Below, piece by piece: positions 32,360-43,642 of a DNA stretch of 64,000 nucleotides (the first letter of the stretch is position 1; the number at the start of each line of letters is the position of its first letter). The stretch is from Paraphoma chrysanthemicola (Eukaryota; Ascomycota; Dothideomycetes; Pleosporales; Phaeosphaeriaceae): the NCBI GenBank assembly GCA_020744225.1, contig JAGMWG010000012.1:62001-126000 (forward strand). The letters run 5' to 3'. The notes below the pieces were generated by a model. The model was not told the origin of the DNA and ran no database searches. It saw nothing but the letters and a program-made list of their open reading frames with translations. Both the position numbers and the translations under genes were made by a program.

Positions 32360-35300
32360 TCTGAAGCACTCGGTGAAATAGAATTGACAAAGCTCTGCAA
32401 ATTGAACTACTCTCATTTTCAGGCTTCCGTGGGCTTTAAATGATCTTTTCGACGGTCGCTCGTGACTGCGTCGGAGCGTCCACTAGCATTTTAGTCGCAA
32501 TTTATCAGCAGCGTTGCTCTTGCATAATCATTCTCAATTAAACTACATCTTGGCGCTCTATGGTTCTCACCTGGGTTGCCCCACGCGCAAGATTATCTTC
32601 GACTCTTAGTGCAGGATAGCTTTATGGACATTGTATGTTCAAAACTAGCAGGGCCGCAGGGAGACGCAAATTGGCTGTGTGACTGCAGTTATGGCTCAAC
32701 AATAGTCGGCAAACCCGTGCTAAATTAACACTCAGAATCATCAATTGGTGTTAGGTGTTAGATTTAGCTGTTAGATAGGCCGAACGACGAAACTAAAGCA
32801 TAGCACAAATGAGGTGCGAGGCTTCGTACCATGTGGCCTGTACAATATACATCCTCTTCCTCACACTATGATCGATGCTAATCGATTATACGTTCATTTT
32901 GGCTGCATGGCTCAGTGGAAGTGGACCTGCATTCTGACACCTGTGGCACAGGCATCGCCTTGTTATCGGTACGCAAATCTAAAACACTACATCAGTCCTT
33001 GCTCAACAAATCCGTTATGAAAATGGCCTGTCCAATGAGACATACAAACATAATCTGATGCAGTGGGTCTAGACTTGATTACAAGCTAAGAACGTGCTCA
33101 GAATGGCATTACAGACGCGTGATTGTACTGTGGTACATAGCGGAAACATTGTACATGGTCCGGTGTAGTAGAGGCGTTGGCTCAGGGGCCTGTTGCATTA
33201 CAAATTTGCTCTGACACTAACGTAGCACCCTAGGCCATACTATGGTCAGCAAAACGCGCACGTTGAGCGAATTCCCAAGGAAAACCTCTCTCGTGCTATC
33301 TCAATTTAGTTGATCACAATCTCTGAAGCTAGGGTTCTTGCATCATTCCGACCATGTCCGAAATATTTTGTCATGTACCACAGTATGAAGTGCGATCTCC
33401 GCAGCATCGGTGTCGGCTACATCATTGCTCAGCACGGTTGGTTCCCGGTACGACCAAGCATTGAGTCACCGCTTTGTCTGGGCAATGGTACAGGCTGATC
33501 AACCACTTACGACTAGAGCATAAAACTGTGATCTTGTCCTACTCAGGAAAGAAGACTAGGATTCACAAGCGTAGGCGAACAGGGGCCTGGTCCACGGATT
33601 AAGGTTTTTTGGAGCAGGCCGTCTTGGTCACTTGGCTCTATCGGCCCGAATGCATCAAAAAGTCGTTTGAAGTTACCGTGAAGTACTCTCCGAGAGCTAG
33701 TGGCTTTCAGGACATTGATTTACGGAGGTGATTTGTAATGACATGTTCATTACGGACAAACGTTGGGAAGCGCGCAACTGTCTAGCTACTCTGTTTTTTC
33801 TGCTTCCAAGTATAGCTTTCATGCAGGTTGTCACCTGACTACTCATCACCTGTAATACATAGAGCCTACGTGGCCCTTCTATAGCTTCTTACCGAATCAG
33901 CTCTGTTCTTAGGCATGGACTTCAATGACATGCGCAACGGAATGCCTGTCGCCATTGTCGCCGCCAAACGCTAGCGAGCTGTAGGAATTGTGTCGAACAA
34001 CGGCCTTGCGAGCACTATCAATCGCGTATCTGCGGACGTGGAGGCATCAAACATGAGAAGATTGCTTCCAGAATTTAAGGTCCTATTTACATTGAAGCGA
34101 TGTCCGTGATCGATACTTGCGCAAGAGATCAGGTTGAGGATAGATGACCCATCGAATGCATGATCCAGTGATGTGAGCTTGTCATAATCCGCCGTTCGTA
34201 CGTTCATTTCATCTTCAATGAGCCTGCTGGGTAGGTTTTCGGGTTCGAAAAATGGCCGTAGCATCAAAGAGTTTAATGATGTTGGCTAGATATCGTGAAG
34301 TGCTGGATCTAAGCCTCTGGAAGCCGGGTACACACCAATTTTTGATCTTTCCATCGCGGAGAACGGTCGATGCTGTTCAATCAGGATAAGAAGCCTCCTG
34401 AAGGTCTTCAGTCGTGCACCGGGCTGAATAGCCTTTTTCTCACGTGCTGGCAAACACTTCTCGGAACAGATGCCTCCACTAGTTTTGTCGTCATATTGCT
34501 GCAACGCATAGAATTTCTCTTTAGTCCAAATTCTATACACCTCCGGCTGCAGGTAGTCTCTTTTAGTCTCTAGGAAGTTGGACGAGGTTAAGCCATTACC
34601 TATCGAGCTGAAATTTTGTCGGACCAGTTGATTGTAGATCCCTTCAATTGAAGAGATACGTCACGGTTGCAGCAGCGAAGGAGCTATGCTTGTTCAGTCA
34701 AAGTGGTTTGCGTTGATCAATTTGCTGTACTTCCTGCTGGATTGGTAGATGGACGACGGCTAACGGAACAACTCGATCGATGACGGCTGCCACGGCGCAC
34801 GTGAGGAGACTGTCGTATCTCGAGCCTGTCGTGGCTAGATTTTCGACATAGTATGGCTAAGAAGTCACGATTCCGAGGATGTCAATTTGAAATCCATTTG
34901 TTCTTTGCAAGACGCATGTCGCAGGTACGCACTAACGGAATTTCAGTCCAGACTTGTGCAGCTTTCCCGCTCACAGGGGGTCCTGATGGACAACTAGTTT
35001 TATCGTTGAAGTTATCTGGTGCCAATGACTTATGACATCAGCATTGTCACCCTGAGAAAGAAGTTACGATATGACACAGGCGTATAATTCGTATAGGAAG
35101 GTGCTTGCATGGTCGCAGTATCAGAAGCCCCATGTCTCTCCTTGTTTCGCGCATCTTTTCAAACAATCAAGATGGAGCTGAAGCAACTAGTATCACCTGC
35201 TTGAGATGGATTTCGTGGTTCTCTCCATCCTTGATCCTTTCCATCTATATGACAACACACTTGTTCGGCAATCCACACACACCTTCGCCATCTTTCTTCT

Positions 35301-35403
35301 TCTGAAAGCCCTCGGACGTTTACAGACGCATTGCCACTATCCCGCCGTGGTTTTGTGATTTTGTGACCTTACCTTGGGTTTTGCCTGCAATGGTGCCGCA
35401 AAG
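32360..35403. other. 3 kb gene-poor stretch
   Basis: No supported gene. Two minus frames at 33971-34267 and 34286-34540 are adjacent and could be remnants of one gene, but no domain is recognisable. The segment 33410-33830 is repeated in diverged form at 36530-37100. The rest is featureless. Confidence 0.5.
33410..33830 (+). repeat. Diverged direct duplication, left copy
   Basis: Shares several aligned blocks, in the same order and orientation, with 36530-37100: a GCTCAGCACGGTTGGTT-like block, AGGCTGATCAA, AGGAAAGA-GACT, GTCTTGGTCACTTGG, CGGCCCGA-TGCATCA, TTCAGGAC-TTG and GGTGATT-GTAATG. By eye the identity in the aligned blocks is roughly 65-75 %. No coding potential recognised, so a decayed transposable element or segmental duplication is likely. 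Confidence 0.6.
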
Positions 35404-36184
35404 TTACGGGTGTGCCTTGGCGACAGCCTCATAGAAGGCCTTGCCCTGGGCAGTGGCGACTCGGAGTTCCAAAGCAGAAGGTTGGCGCGAGCCATCGCCA
35501 CCAGCGAAAGTGCCCGCGCCCCAGGGGCTACCCCCATGAATCTCATCAAGGTTGGCTAGGTCACCTATTACAGCATTAGAGGCCTTTCCCAAGTGCATCA
35601 TTGTGGAAAAAGATTCTTGCCAATAGTGGTTTTGTACCCAAGAGGAACATAGATGAAGCCATGGTGAGCTAACGTCGACATAGCTGCAATAGCAGTCGAT
35701 TCCTGCCCACCACCCTGCGTTCCAGTGGAAACGAACAGACCGGCGTACTTGCCCCAAAAGGAGCCTTGCTGCCACTGCTTGCCCGTCTGATCCCACAATG
35801 TCCTCCATTGTGCGGGAAAGCTGCCGTAGCGCGTTGGAATGCCGAAGAGGACGCCGTCAAAGGCCTCAAGCTCAGAAGGGTCATTCAGCGAGGCAACGTC
35901 TTTAGGCTTGGTCGGCGCATACATCTTGTCGAGAACATCCCTAGGAAGTGTCTCAGGGACTCTGAAAGCTTTGTCAATACACTTGGTTGAGCAAGGAGGA
36001 GCTCAATTCTTACTGGAAGATGGTAGCATCGCCGCCAGCCTCCCTGATACCCTTCAGCTCAGCATCAGCCTGTAGAAGTACGGTCAGCAGATTGCACCTC
36101 CCACTCTGATAATGGTGGCTGACACACTAACTGCTTGACATGTCCATACATTGAATAGTAAACGATAGCAATCTTGGGAGCCAT
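35404..36184 (-). CDS. NAD(P)H:quinone oxidoreductase, WrbA/flavodoxin-like
   Basis: Four exons: 36184-36128, 36069-36014, 35961-35621 and 35564-35404; 615 nt, 204 residues. Flavodoxin-like features: [12 protein letters not shown] (FMN phosphate loop), GIPTRYG, the W-D-Q-T segment, [10 protein letters not shown] and [15 protein letters not shown] with the usual C-terminal helix. The enzyme reduces quinones by two electrons and protects against quinone stress at membranes (eisosome-linked in yeast relatives). Intron 3 (35565-35620, 56 nt) starts with GC (G|GCAAGA) and ends TAATAG; only this splice yields [13 protein letters not shown] in frame, so it is a second GC-AG intron in this window. 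Confidence 0.92.
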
Positions 36185-36529
36185 TTTTCAAAATTGAAAA
36201 GAGTATTGAACTGGTGGAGATAGAGCGGGGAAGTGGATTAGCGGAAGGGCGACGATAATTGCATGTTAGATTTATATCTCCGCTGATCGCATGCCAAAGC
36301 GAGAGCATTCTGGCCGATTGTCACTTCATCGGCACAAAGTGGACCACCCATGGCCTCGATATCGCCGTGCAATTCGTAAGCAAAGCTAGGAATGCTGCAT
36401 GAGCCGTTTTCCAACATGTCCATTACGGAGATGGCTTGTCCGGTGAAATGCAACAGGTTTATTTGAGGCATTAGGTCGAGACTTAGTGTGAGGTTTCGAG
36501 GTGGTTAGAATGGCGCAGCAGACGCGTGG

Positions 36530-37100
36530 ATGCATAGCGCACAGTCTGCGCGGCATAAGTGCTGTTCGCGTTGCTTAGCATGCTTGGTTCACAATACTTG
36601 GAGCGGGCACATTGGGATACTATTCTTCCTAGACGATGATGCAGGCTGATCAAGGGTCCTCAACTATCTGCCTGGATGCTACGATGGGTCGAGCGCTAAT
36701 CCCATGCTTTAGTCAGGTGATTCGCCAAGGATATGCTATGGGGCTACACATCTGTGCACACTACTTTAATTCCCTTTTTCCCTATTTAGGAAAGAGGACT
36801 CGGGGTTACATGCATAGACGAGCAGGGATCTGAGTTCTGGAATGATATCCCTGTGAGCAAGACTCGGTAATCTTAGTTTTAGCGGTCTTGGTGACCTGGC
36901 CGCCTCGGCCCGATTGCATCATGGAGTCAGCCTTTTCGGACCTATCACAAAGCAGGCGGTCTCTCCGCAAGGTGTTCGCTCTTCAGGACGTTGCTTATAC
37001 AAGGTGATTGGTAATGTCACGTACATTGCAAAAGGAAGGCCACAGCTCTCTAGCTCTTTGTCCTTGCTGCCTTCAAGCGTGGTTCTTGGTTTCAAACGCC
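36530..37100 (+). repeat. Diverged direct duplication, right copy
   Basis: Right copy of the segment described at 33410-33830, about 3.2 kb away and in the same orientation. It ends about 340 bp before the start of the second beta-propeller gene. Confidence 0.6.
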
Positions 37101-37437
37101 TGCCACTGTACGGAGTTAGCGACATCGCATCAGCTTAAGGTCCGTGAAATTTTCCCGAAGTATCACCGAGTTGCACAGCCAGACTGACAACGATCCCCTC
37201 GAGTTGATGGGAGAATGCAGCTTGTATGTCAAGATGAGGTGCCACTGGCCCGTAAATTTGTCAGCTCGCAAAGTCAACCAGGAAAAGCGTCTGGCGTGGA
37301 GGACGGACCAGCTAATTTGGACTGGAAAACTTATGTAGAGAACCAGCGTGCATTGTTTGATTTTCACCACATATCTCTATTCAACGTGCTCCTTCATCGT
37401 TTGCGTACGCCTCGCTCTATCCTTAATCCTCATCAAA

Positions 37438-38463
37438 ATGCTCTTCGAACCAAAATCTCTATTGATTGTGGGCCTGGCACTTCTACTGCGAGCCCTACCT
37501 GTGTCATCCTACAGCACTCTCTTGCCCCAGCAGCAAGGTTCCTACAACAGTGAAATTGTCTACGAATTCCCCAATCCTACCTGGTTAGAAAATATCGCTG
37601 TGCGGCAAAATGGCCAGGTCCTAGTGACCACGATCAGCGCGCCGACTCTGCTACAAGTCGACCCGAGTCAGCAGCGCAAGTCCGCAGTCGTTGCACGCAT
37701 CCCCAATGCGACAGGCGTTCTTGGCATCGTTGAGCTAGAGAAAGACGTCTTCTACATCAGCGCGGGAGACATGAGCAACGTGACTGCTACGAGTCTCGTT
37801 TTCCCGACCAAGATCTGGAAAGTGGACGTGCGGCCTTTCCGTGTTGACGCGAAAGGGAACGTCACTCGACCATCAAAGATTTCTTTGATTGCGGACCTCT
37901 CGAACACCACCTTTGTCAATACGCTGTGCCGACTTGGCCCCAAGGACAAATCTGCGATCCTTATTTCTGACTCCGGCGCAGGCCATGTTCTCAGACTAGA
38001 TGTCAAGACCGGCGTCGCTTCAATTGTCATTAGCGACCCAACGATGCAATCGACAATTTCTGGTGCAGCAGGCGTCACTGGAATTCACATGCACGCCTCT
38101 GACCTGTTCTACGCCAATTTTGCCGCGACTAAGTTCTTCAAGATACCCATCTCACTTGAAACCGGCGTACCCACTGGGCCGCCCACACTTATCACAAACG
38201 GCACACTCATAGATGACTTCACTCTCTCCAGGGATGGAAAGAAGGCCTGGGCCGCCGCGAACCCCCGCAACTCGTTGATTGAAATCGATATACCCGGCCA
38301 AAAGTTTCGGACTGTTGCTGAGGGCCTAAATGCAACGTCTGCCGCATTGGGCCGGACCGGCACCGATTACAATAGCGTGTATTTTGTGAGTGGTGGCGGA
38401 CTCGACTTCCCTCTTACAAATCCTGGTGTTAGCGGTGGCAGAGTTGTGAGAGTCGATCTCTAG
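37438..38463 (+). CDS. SMP-30/gluconolactonase-like secreted beta-propeller protein, copy B
   Basis: A single exon of 341 residues from ATG 37438, chosen because a clean signal peptide (LLIVGLALLLRALPVSS) starts there; the frame is open 90 nt further upstream. It matches copy A blade by blade: VYEFPNPTWLENIAV versus REFPRPTWLDSSAV, DVFYISAGD versus DLFYINAGN, AILISDSGAGHVLRLDV versus YVLISDSVAGSIIRVNV, FTLSRDGKKAWAA versus FILSRNGKKAWMS, and a C-terminal SGGRVVRVDL. Unlike copy A it has no intron. Many N-glycosylation motifs support secretion. Function as for copy A. Confidence 0.87.
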   Translation: MLFEPKSLLIVGLALLLRALPVSSYSTLLPQQQGSYNSEIVYEFPNPTWLENIAVRQNGQVLVTTISAPTLLQVDPSQQRKSAVVARIPNATGVLGIVELEKDVFYISAGDMSNVTATSLVFPTKIWKVDVRPFRVDAKGNVTRPSKISLIADLSNTTFVNTLCRLGPKDKSAILISDSGAGHVLRLDVKTGVASIVISDPTMQSTISGAAGVTGIHMHASDLFYANFAATKFFKIPISLETGVPTGPPTLITNGTLIDDFTLSRDGKKAWAAANPRNSLIEIDIPGQKFRTVAEGLNATSAALGRTGTDYNSVYFVSGGGLDFPLTNPGVSGGRVVRVDL

Positions 38464-39448
38464 AGGGACACATCGGTCCCTCTTCAGCGTTGTAGACGAG
38501 ATAGAGTTAGGTAGAATAATAGAATTACTTTTGAAGCAGTGACATACCCCTCAGACTCAGCTTTAGCTTGGCAAAGTGGAGATGTCCTTAGGCTGTTTAC
38601 TAGACGATGCGAGACCGTGTTCGCCTATAAGTTGCTATTCTATTCATTTATTCTAAAAGTAAGTAAACTATTAATGTACCTTTTGTTCTCTTTTAAATTA
38701 GGATTGTGGAAGTGCAGGGTGCGTGTGGCTGGGGAGGTAGAGTTCGAAAGGAGGGGAGTAGGTTTCCGGCGTGCGTGGGGCCAAGCTCCGAGGGGTCCGT
38801 GGGATGTCATGTGATGAGAGAGCTGAAGGGCATCAAGAGTAGGAGGCAGAGGAAGAACAGACAGGCAGAGGAGGCCCCAAGGGACAGCCGGAACGCGTCG
38901 ACCACATAATGCCATAACAGTATAATTTATAATTTTAGTAAAGTATTACTTAAGATTTTAAATACCTAGACTATATTAATCATAGTAAATAGTACAAGTT
39001 TTAAGAAGTAAATATACTAATATAAATATCTAAGTAGTTATAAAGAGTATGAAAGAAAAGATTAAAGTAATAAGTAATAACTATATGATATAAATCAAAT
39101 AAGTAGAACTAGTAAAGGAATATATATCCAATCACGAAGAGGTACTTCAGCGCGATAATTCGGTCTTCGCATGAGCTAGATTAGTGCAGCTTTGAACGGC
39201 CCAGCCAAGGCCCGTGGCGCCATGTAGTACGTCTCGTTCCACGCGTGACCTTTGTCCCAATAATTATCCGTAGAATAGCTTCCGCCGTCCTACCTCGGTC
39301 TAGGAGATCCTCAGGGACTCGAAACGTCCAGCAGTGCGCTCAACTAACTTTGACCGACGAGGTCAGTCTGACATTGTTGGCCAAGGTTATGGCGGCGGTC
39401 AGTGTCCTCGATCGAACGTCGGCATGGAAGCGGTGTCCACTAACTGAA
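38464..39448. other. Intergenic, with short AT-rich blocks
   Basis: Two AT-rich pieces (about 38630-38705 and 38925-39125) flank a G-rich island of about 210 bp (38706-38915). The sharp compositional steps suggest a RIP-mutated transposable-element remnant. No gene supported. Confidence 0.5.
38925..39125. repeat. Short AT-rich, RIP-like block
   Basis: About 200 bp made almost only of A and T, with TA steps dominating, and abrupt borders to normal-composition DNA. Same texture as the large block at 41.4-42.6 kb; the transcription factor gene lies between the two. Confidence 0.55.
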
Positions 39449-41060
39449 TCAAGGCTGCTGCTCCTCTTCGATATCGTGCCGATACTCTCGGAGCAGAGTA
39501 GGTGCAGCTTCTACCGAGGCATCGGCTAAAGGCTTGTGATTCACAAGCTGCATAACTTCAGTGCAGATCAGCTCGTCGCTTCCTGCGAAAACGTTCTCAA
39601 CCCACAATACCCCATCGATGATCTGCATCATGTCGTCCCACTCCTGCAGATGCATGTCTCTCATGTGTACAGACAGCATGAAGACAAGCTGACCTCGCTC
39701 CGCTACATCGTTGGTCTCAATGGCGGCCATATACAATGCCCAGATGAGTAATGGGATTAACTGGTTCCATTCCGCATCACTCCTCGTCAGGACAAAGAGA
39801 AGGTTACGAGATATAGCCGCTGTCCAGACCGGATTCTGGCCTAGGATCCTCCAGATTGGCGCGAGAAATAATAGGGTGCCTAGTCGACATATTTCCTCTA
39901 TCACGTGCTCACGACGTTTGCTACTTTGCAACGGCCGTAATGCCAATAGTCGGTACAAAATCGGCTCCATCCAACTCCCGCTCGTGCTGGCGAGCTTTTG
40001 TTGTTTCACATTAAATAGTTGATCTAGCGAAATCAACTGCATTATGTCGTCGAAAATTGAGATCCAACCTAGTTGCATTGGTAGTTGTTGCTTCCATGCC
40101 AAAGATATGGCGCTGGATGGTCGTGGTGAATTTGGCGGAGACTTGGAATCGGCTTTCCACTTGCTTGGCATGGGAACAATAGGAGGAACGTCCTGAGCAA
40201 AACACCCTATGAGATCGACCCTATTCGCGCCATGGTCAGTGACTGATATCAACAAACCGAAAGTCGAAGAGAGTCAAGACGCACCACGTTATTGTGATTC
40301 TGAGGTGTTCTTTGTCCACTGCGTCATAGCCGCCTCTGAGCCTAATGATTCTAGCAAACGCATTTCGATGTTTTTCCCAATTCCCATCTCCAAAGCTGCC
40401 CAGCAAAGCCTGCGACATATCAGTACACGCCTCCCCTTGAGCAACTTACTGTGTGCATACGAGATGACTCATCATAGCTGCGACTGCTCCAATCATTTCG
40501 TCGCTCTTGTGCTTCGAGGGATCGTTCATCATCTCACTCGTGCAACGATATGCCTTTTGACGATAGGCCAAAGCTACATGGTCCTCCAGCGATGGGAAAA
40601 AGCCATGGAGCTTCTGGAACAAGAAGTTATGGGAGTTGGCGAGAACGTGGTAGAAAGATGCTGCACTGCTGAGACCAACGGGATACCAGGAGCCTATTAA
40701 CTGACTCGCATGATTGGTATTTGGACTGAAAACTGTCTCAAGTCAGAGATGAAGCTCATCTGTCAGAGCATTGTACCCACTGTTCGCAACTAGTGTGCGT
40801 GCGGAGTGATCAAGATCGATCGGGTAGGGACCGAAAGGGTCGATGTGTCCGCTACCCAAGCGCCCGATTTCAACTCTGTTCTCCGCTGGTCTACGGAACT
40901 CCAGGATGATCTCGTTGCGTTCTCGCTTCGTTCTGGGCTTCCTTCGTGCTTTTCCCACCTCAGTCATGGCTAGGCTTCGGATACGCAGCTGCGTGCTTTC
41001 ATCCTTGAGATCATCGGGGTGCGTTAAGTTCACAAAATTGAAGGTCCTTGAGCGATTCAT
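39449..41060 (-). CDS. Fungal transcription factor domain protein without zinc cluster
   Basis: Four exons: 41060-40777, 40725-40461, 40409-40285 and 40220-39449; 1446 nt, 481 residues. Intron 1 has two possible splices of similar quality; the others are clear (51 and 64 nt). The N-terminus reads FVNLTHPDDLKDESTQLRIR followed by a basic RRKPRTKRER segment and GHIDPFGPYP, which is the standard opening of the zinc-cluster-less branch of the fungal-specific transcription factor (Fungal_trans_2-like) family. The middle carries SFYHVLANSHNFLF, HRNAFARIIRLRGG and the TWVDLIGCF segment formed exactly across intron 3. Function is unknown. It sits between two AT-rich blocks. Confidence 0.83.
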
Positions 41061-41399
41061 GGCGTTGACATGCTTGAGCGTGTCCTATCTCCGACTCCAC
41101 TTTCGTGCAGCTCTCTGTACACCCGACTGTGACTGGTTACCGCAGCAGAAGTATGTCAGCGCACGTTGAGATTGAATGCCATAAATGTTAAAGCTTTGGG
41201 ATAAAGCACGGCAGTGCTGAAAGTACGGTACTTTGCATGACGAAGCGCACAGTGGTTGTGTGCGTGCAATGCGAAAAGTTAATCAGGCTAGCCTGGCGCT
41301 AAAAGTCTCGATTTAGTGTAGACGAATATTTGCACTCGCGGAGGGACGCGCAATCGATAAGACAATTACTTGGCACGTTACTAGTTTGCCGGCTCTGTT

Positions 41400-42560
41400 A
41401 GCTAGAGAGAGAGAATAATTAAAACGTACTACGTACTTTTACTTTACTACGCAGAAAAGAAGTAAGCTAAAATAGATTAGGAAATTAGAATCTATTTATC
41501 TTAGATACTTCGTTAATTAAAGTACTAATAGATATATTAATAGAGCTTTATAATATAGAGTATACTAGTATACTAAGTTTACTTAAGACTACGTATGTTA
41601 TCTTTTTATTAAGTAGCTTATTTTTATCTCTAAGTTTACTTTTATATTTTTTATAGTTCTAATATAGCTAAAGAGTACTATATAGTCTTACTATAGTATT
41701 ACTAAAGATCTTTAAAGTAATTAAAGCTTAAAATAAGTTACTTATTAACTTAGAGTAACGTAATAAGTACTCTTTATATTACTAAGACTTACTCTTTTTT
41801 AGACTAGTAAATAAGTTTAGAGTATTTACTAGTAAGTATAAGTTAGGTTATAGTTACACGAGCTATAAGTAGTAGTTAAGTTAGATTATTACTAGTATAA
41901 GTAGAAGTTAGATTAGAGTTACTACTAGTGTAAGTATAGATTAGGTTAAGTTATATAAACTATAAGTTATAGTTAGGTTTAGAGTACTTATATAAGTTAC
42001 TTTTTTGTTACTTTTTTAACTATATATAATTATACGTAACTATAATAAAATACTACGATAATAAGACTTTACTAACTAAGACTTATTCTTACTTAGTCTA
42101 TATAACTATAACTATAACTTATAGTCTATAAGACTATAGCTTAACTACTATCTACACTTAGCGTAAAAATAGTAGGTATTAGATTAGAGTTAGATTAGAG
42201 TCTTACTTAATCTAATCTAACTCTAACCTAACTTCTATCTATTTACTAGCCTACTCTTTTTCTCTTTATCTTTTATTTTTTATATACTAAGATAATCTAA
42301 AGTTAAATATATAGTCTTTAGTATAGTAATAAGTTTTTTAGACTTATATAAATACTAATTTTTATTTACTATAAAAGTATAGTAAACTTAAATCTAGTAA
42401 CTAGTATTTATTACTAAATAGATATATACTATTTTCTAAATATTTAGTAATTTACTTTATAGGTAAGTTAGCTACTTTACTAAGACTATAGTAATATATA
42501 CTTTTATAAGAGTATAATTTTTGTGTACAATAGATTTATAAAGTAATAGTGTACTAAGAC
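41400..42560. repeat. 1.16 kb AT-rich RIP-like block
   Basis: Sharp onset near 41400 and end near 42560. Composition is overwhelmingly A/T with TA dinucleotides dominating and almost no CpA/TpG, as left by repeat-induced point mutation. Internal structure remains: TTAGATTAGAGTT-like words recur around 41830-41960 and 42180-42235, and the latter forms an imperfect inverted repeat. No open frame survives. Probably a dead transposon. Confidence 0.8.
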
Positions 42561-43073
42561 GCGAAATGTCTGCAACTACGACATCAAGAGTACTATCTAT
42601 TCTATGGTAAGGCCTTCTAATGTACTAGACGACTTTAGCTTCACTCTAATCTTAAACTAGAGTGACGGCTTCTAGAAAGTTTCCGCGGTCATCCTGTGCC
42701 ACTAAGGGCTATTTCCAAGTTCCCAAGCTCGAAAAGATGTATGCAACGGATTGCCAATCTACTCGCTGGCGTACAGAAGGGAGTCGCGTTTCGGACGGAT
42801 GATGTTGCAATCTGCATCCGTGGTGGAGTTTGCTCTTCGTGGATTGAAAATTCATTCGGATAGTTCTCGAACATCCAAGTCTGAGTAAATGAACAATGCG
42901 TGTATCCAATAGTCTGTTTCTCTGCCCCTCTCACAGCACGTTCTGCTCACTGTTTCCATCGCGCAGCCCCCTCGGATATATAAGGCTTTCTTTCTCGTCC
43001 TAGAAACTCTGCCGCTCACAACCAACACCAGCATCGAAACCACAACCGCGCCCATTCTGCACTCACATCAACC

Positions 43074-43642
43074 ATGAGTCCAACCTTACGCGGCATCTTT
43101 ACATACCCAGATAGCTATGAGCACGTCCCTTGCCCTACGGCTACAGGCGAATGCATGATCTGCAGGGAGTCTATCAGAGGTTCACCACGGCCATTCAGAT
43201 TTCCAAATGTGGCCATATAGTAGGATACGAGTGCTTTGGTCAATGGCTCCGGAGCCATTCAGACATGTGCCCAATGTACGGGCATCGTCTCTCGCCAGTA
43301 CTAAAGAGCTATAGTATCACGAGCTTCACCAAGGGGCTTTCCAAGACAGCGTTATTTTCCTACCTAGAGGAACTCATTTTGGTGCCTCAACGAAGCAGCA
43401 TTTGTGACGAATATCAGGTGGATGCGAGCTATTCGCAAGCCGTTCAACATCTTCAATCTGACAGGCCAAGCATCTTCGACTTCGCCACTATCTTCACCGT
43501 TCAAAGCGTCGAAATTTGGTGGCTATCGCTTGTTTTACTCTGGAACTACTATGTCTGTGCTATCCTGATGGTTTTTGCCGTTGCAACACCTTTTAAAAAT
43601 GTTGAAGAGCTTCGGATTCACACAAATATCCTACTGGGATAA
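43074..43642 (+). pseudogene. Frameshifted RING/membrane protein gene
   Basis: The ATG at 43074 opens a frame with CMICRES (first RING pair) that ends at a double TAG about 43219. The rest of the RING (SKCGHIVGYECFGQW...MCPMYGHRLSP) and a hydrophobic C-terminus continue in another frame to 43642. The distance between CxxC and CGH is 44 nt, one short of a codon multiple, and no intron of normal size fits. So one base appears lost near 43190. In addition the last RING cysteine is Tyr (CPMY where CPMC is expected), a G-to-A change in a TpG context as RIP causes. It is a relative of the gene at 3968-4632 and lies just beside the AT-rich block. Confidence 0.65.

Noticed and set aside
41830..42235. 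Interstitial telomere-like TTAG tracts
   Set aside because: The words are not a regular TTAGGG array and fit A/T drift by RIP in a dead repeat.
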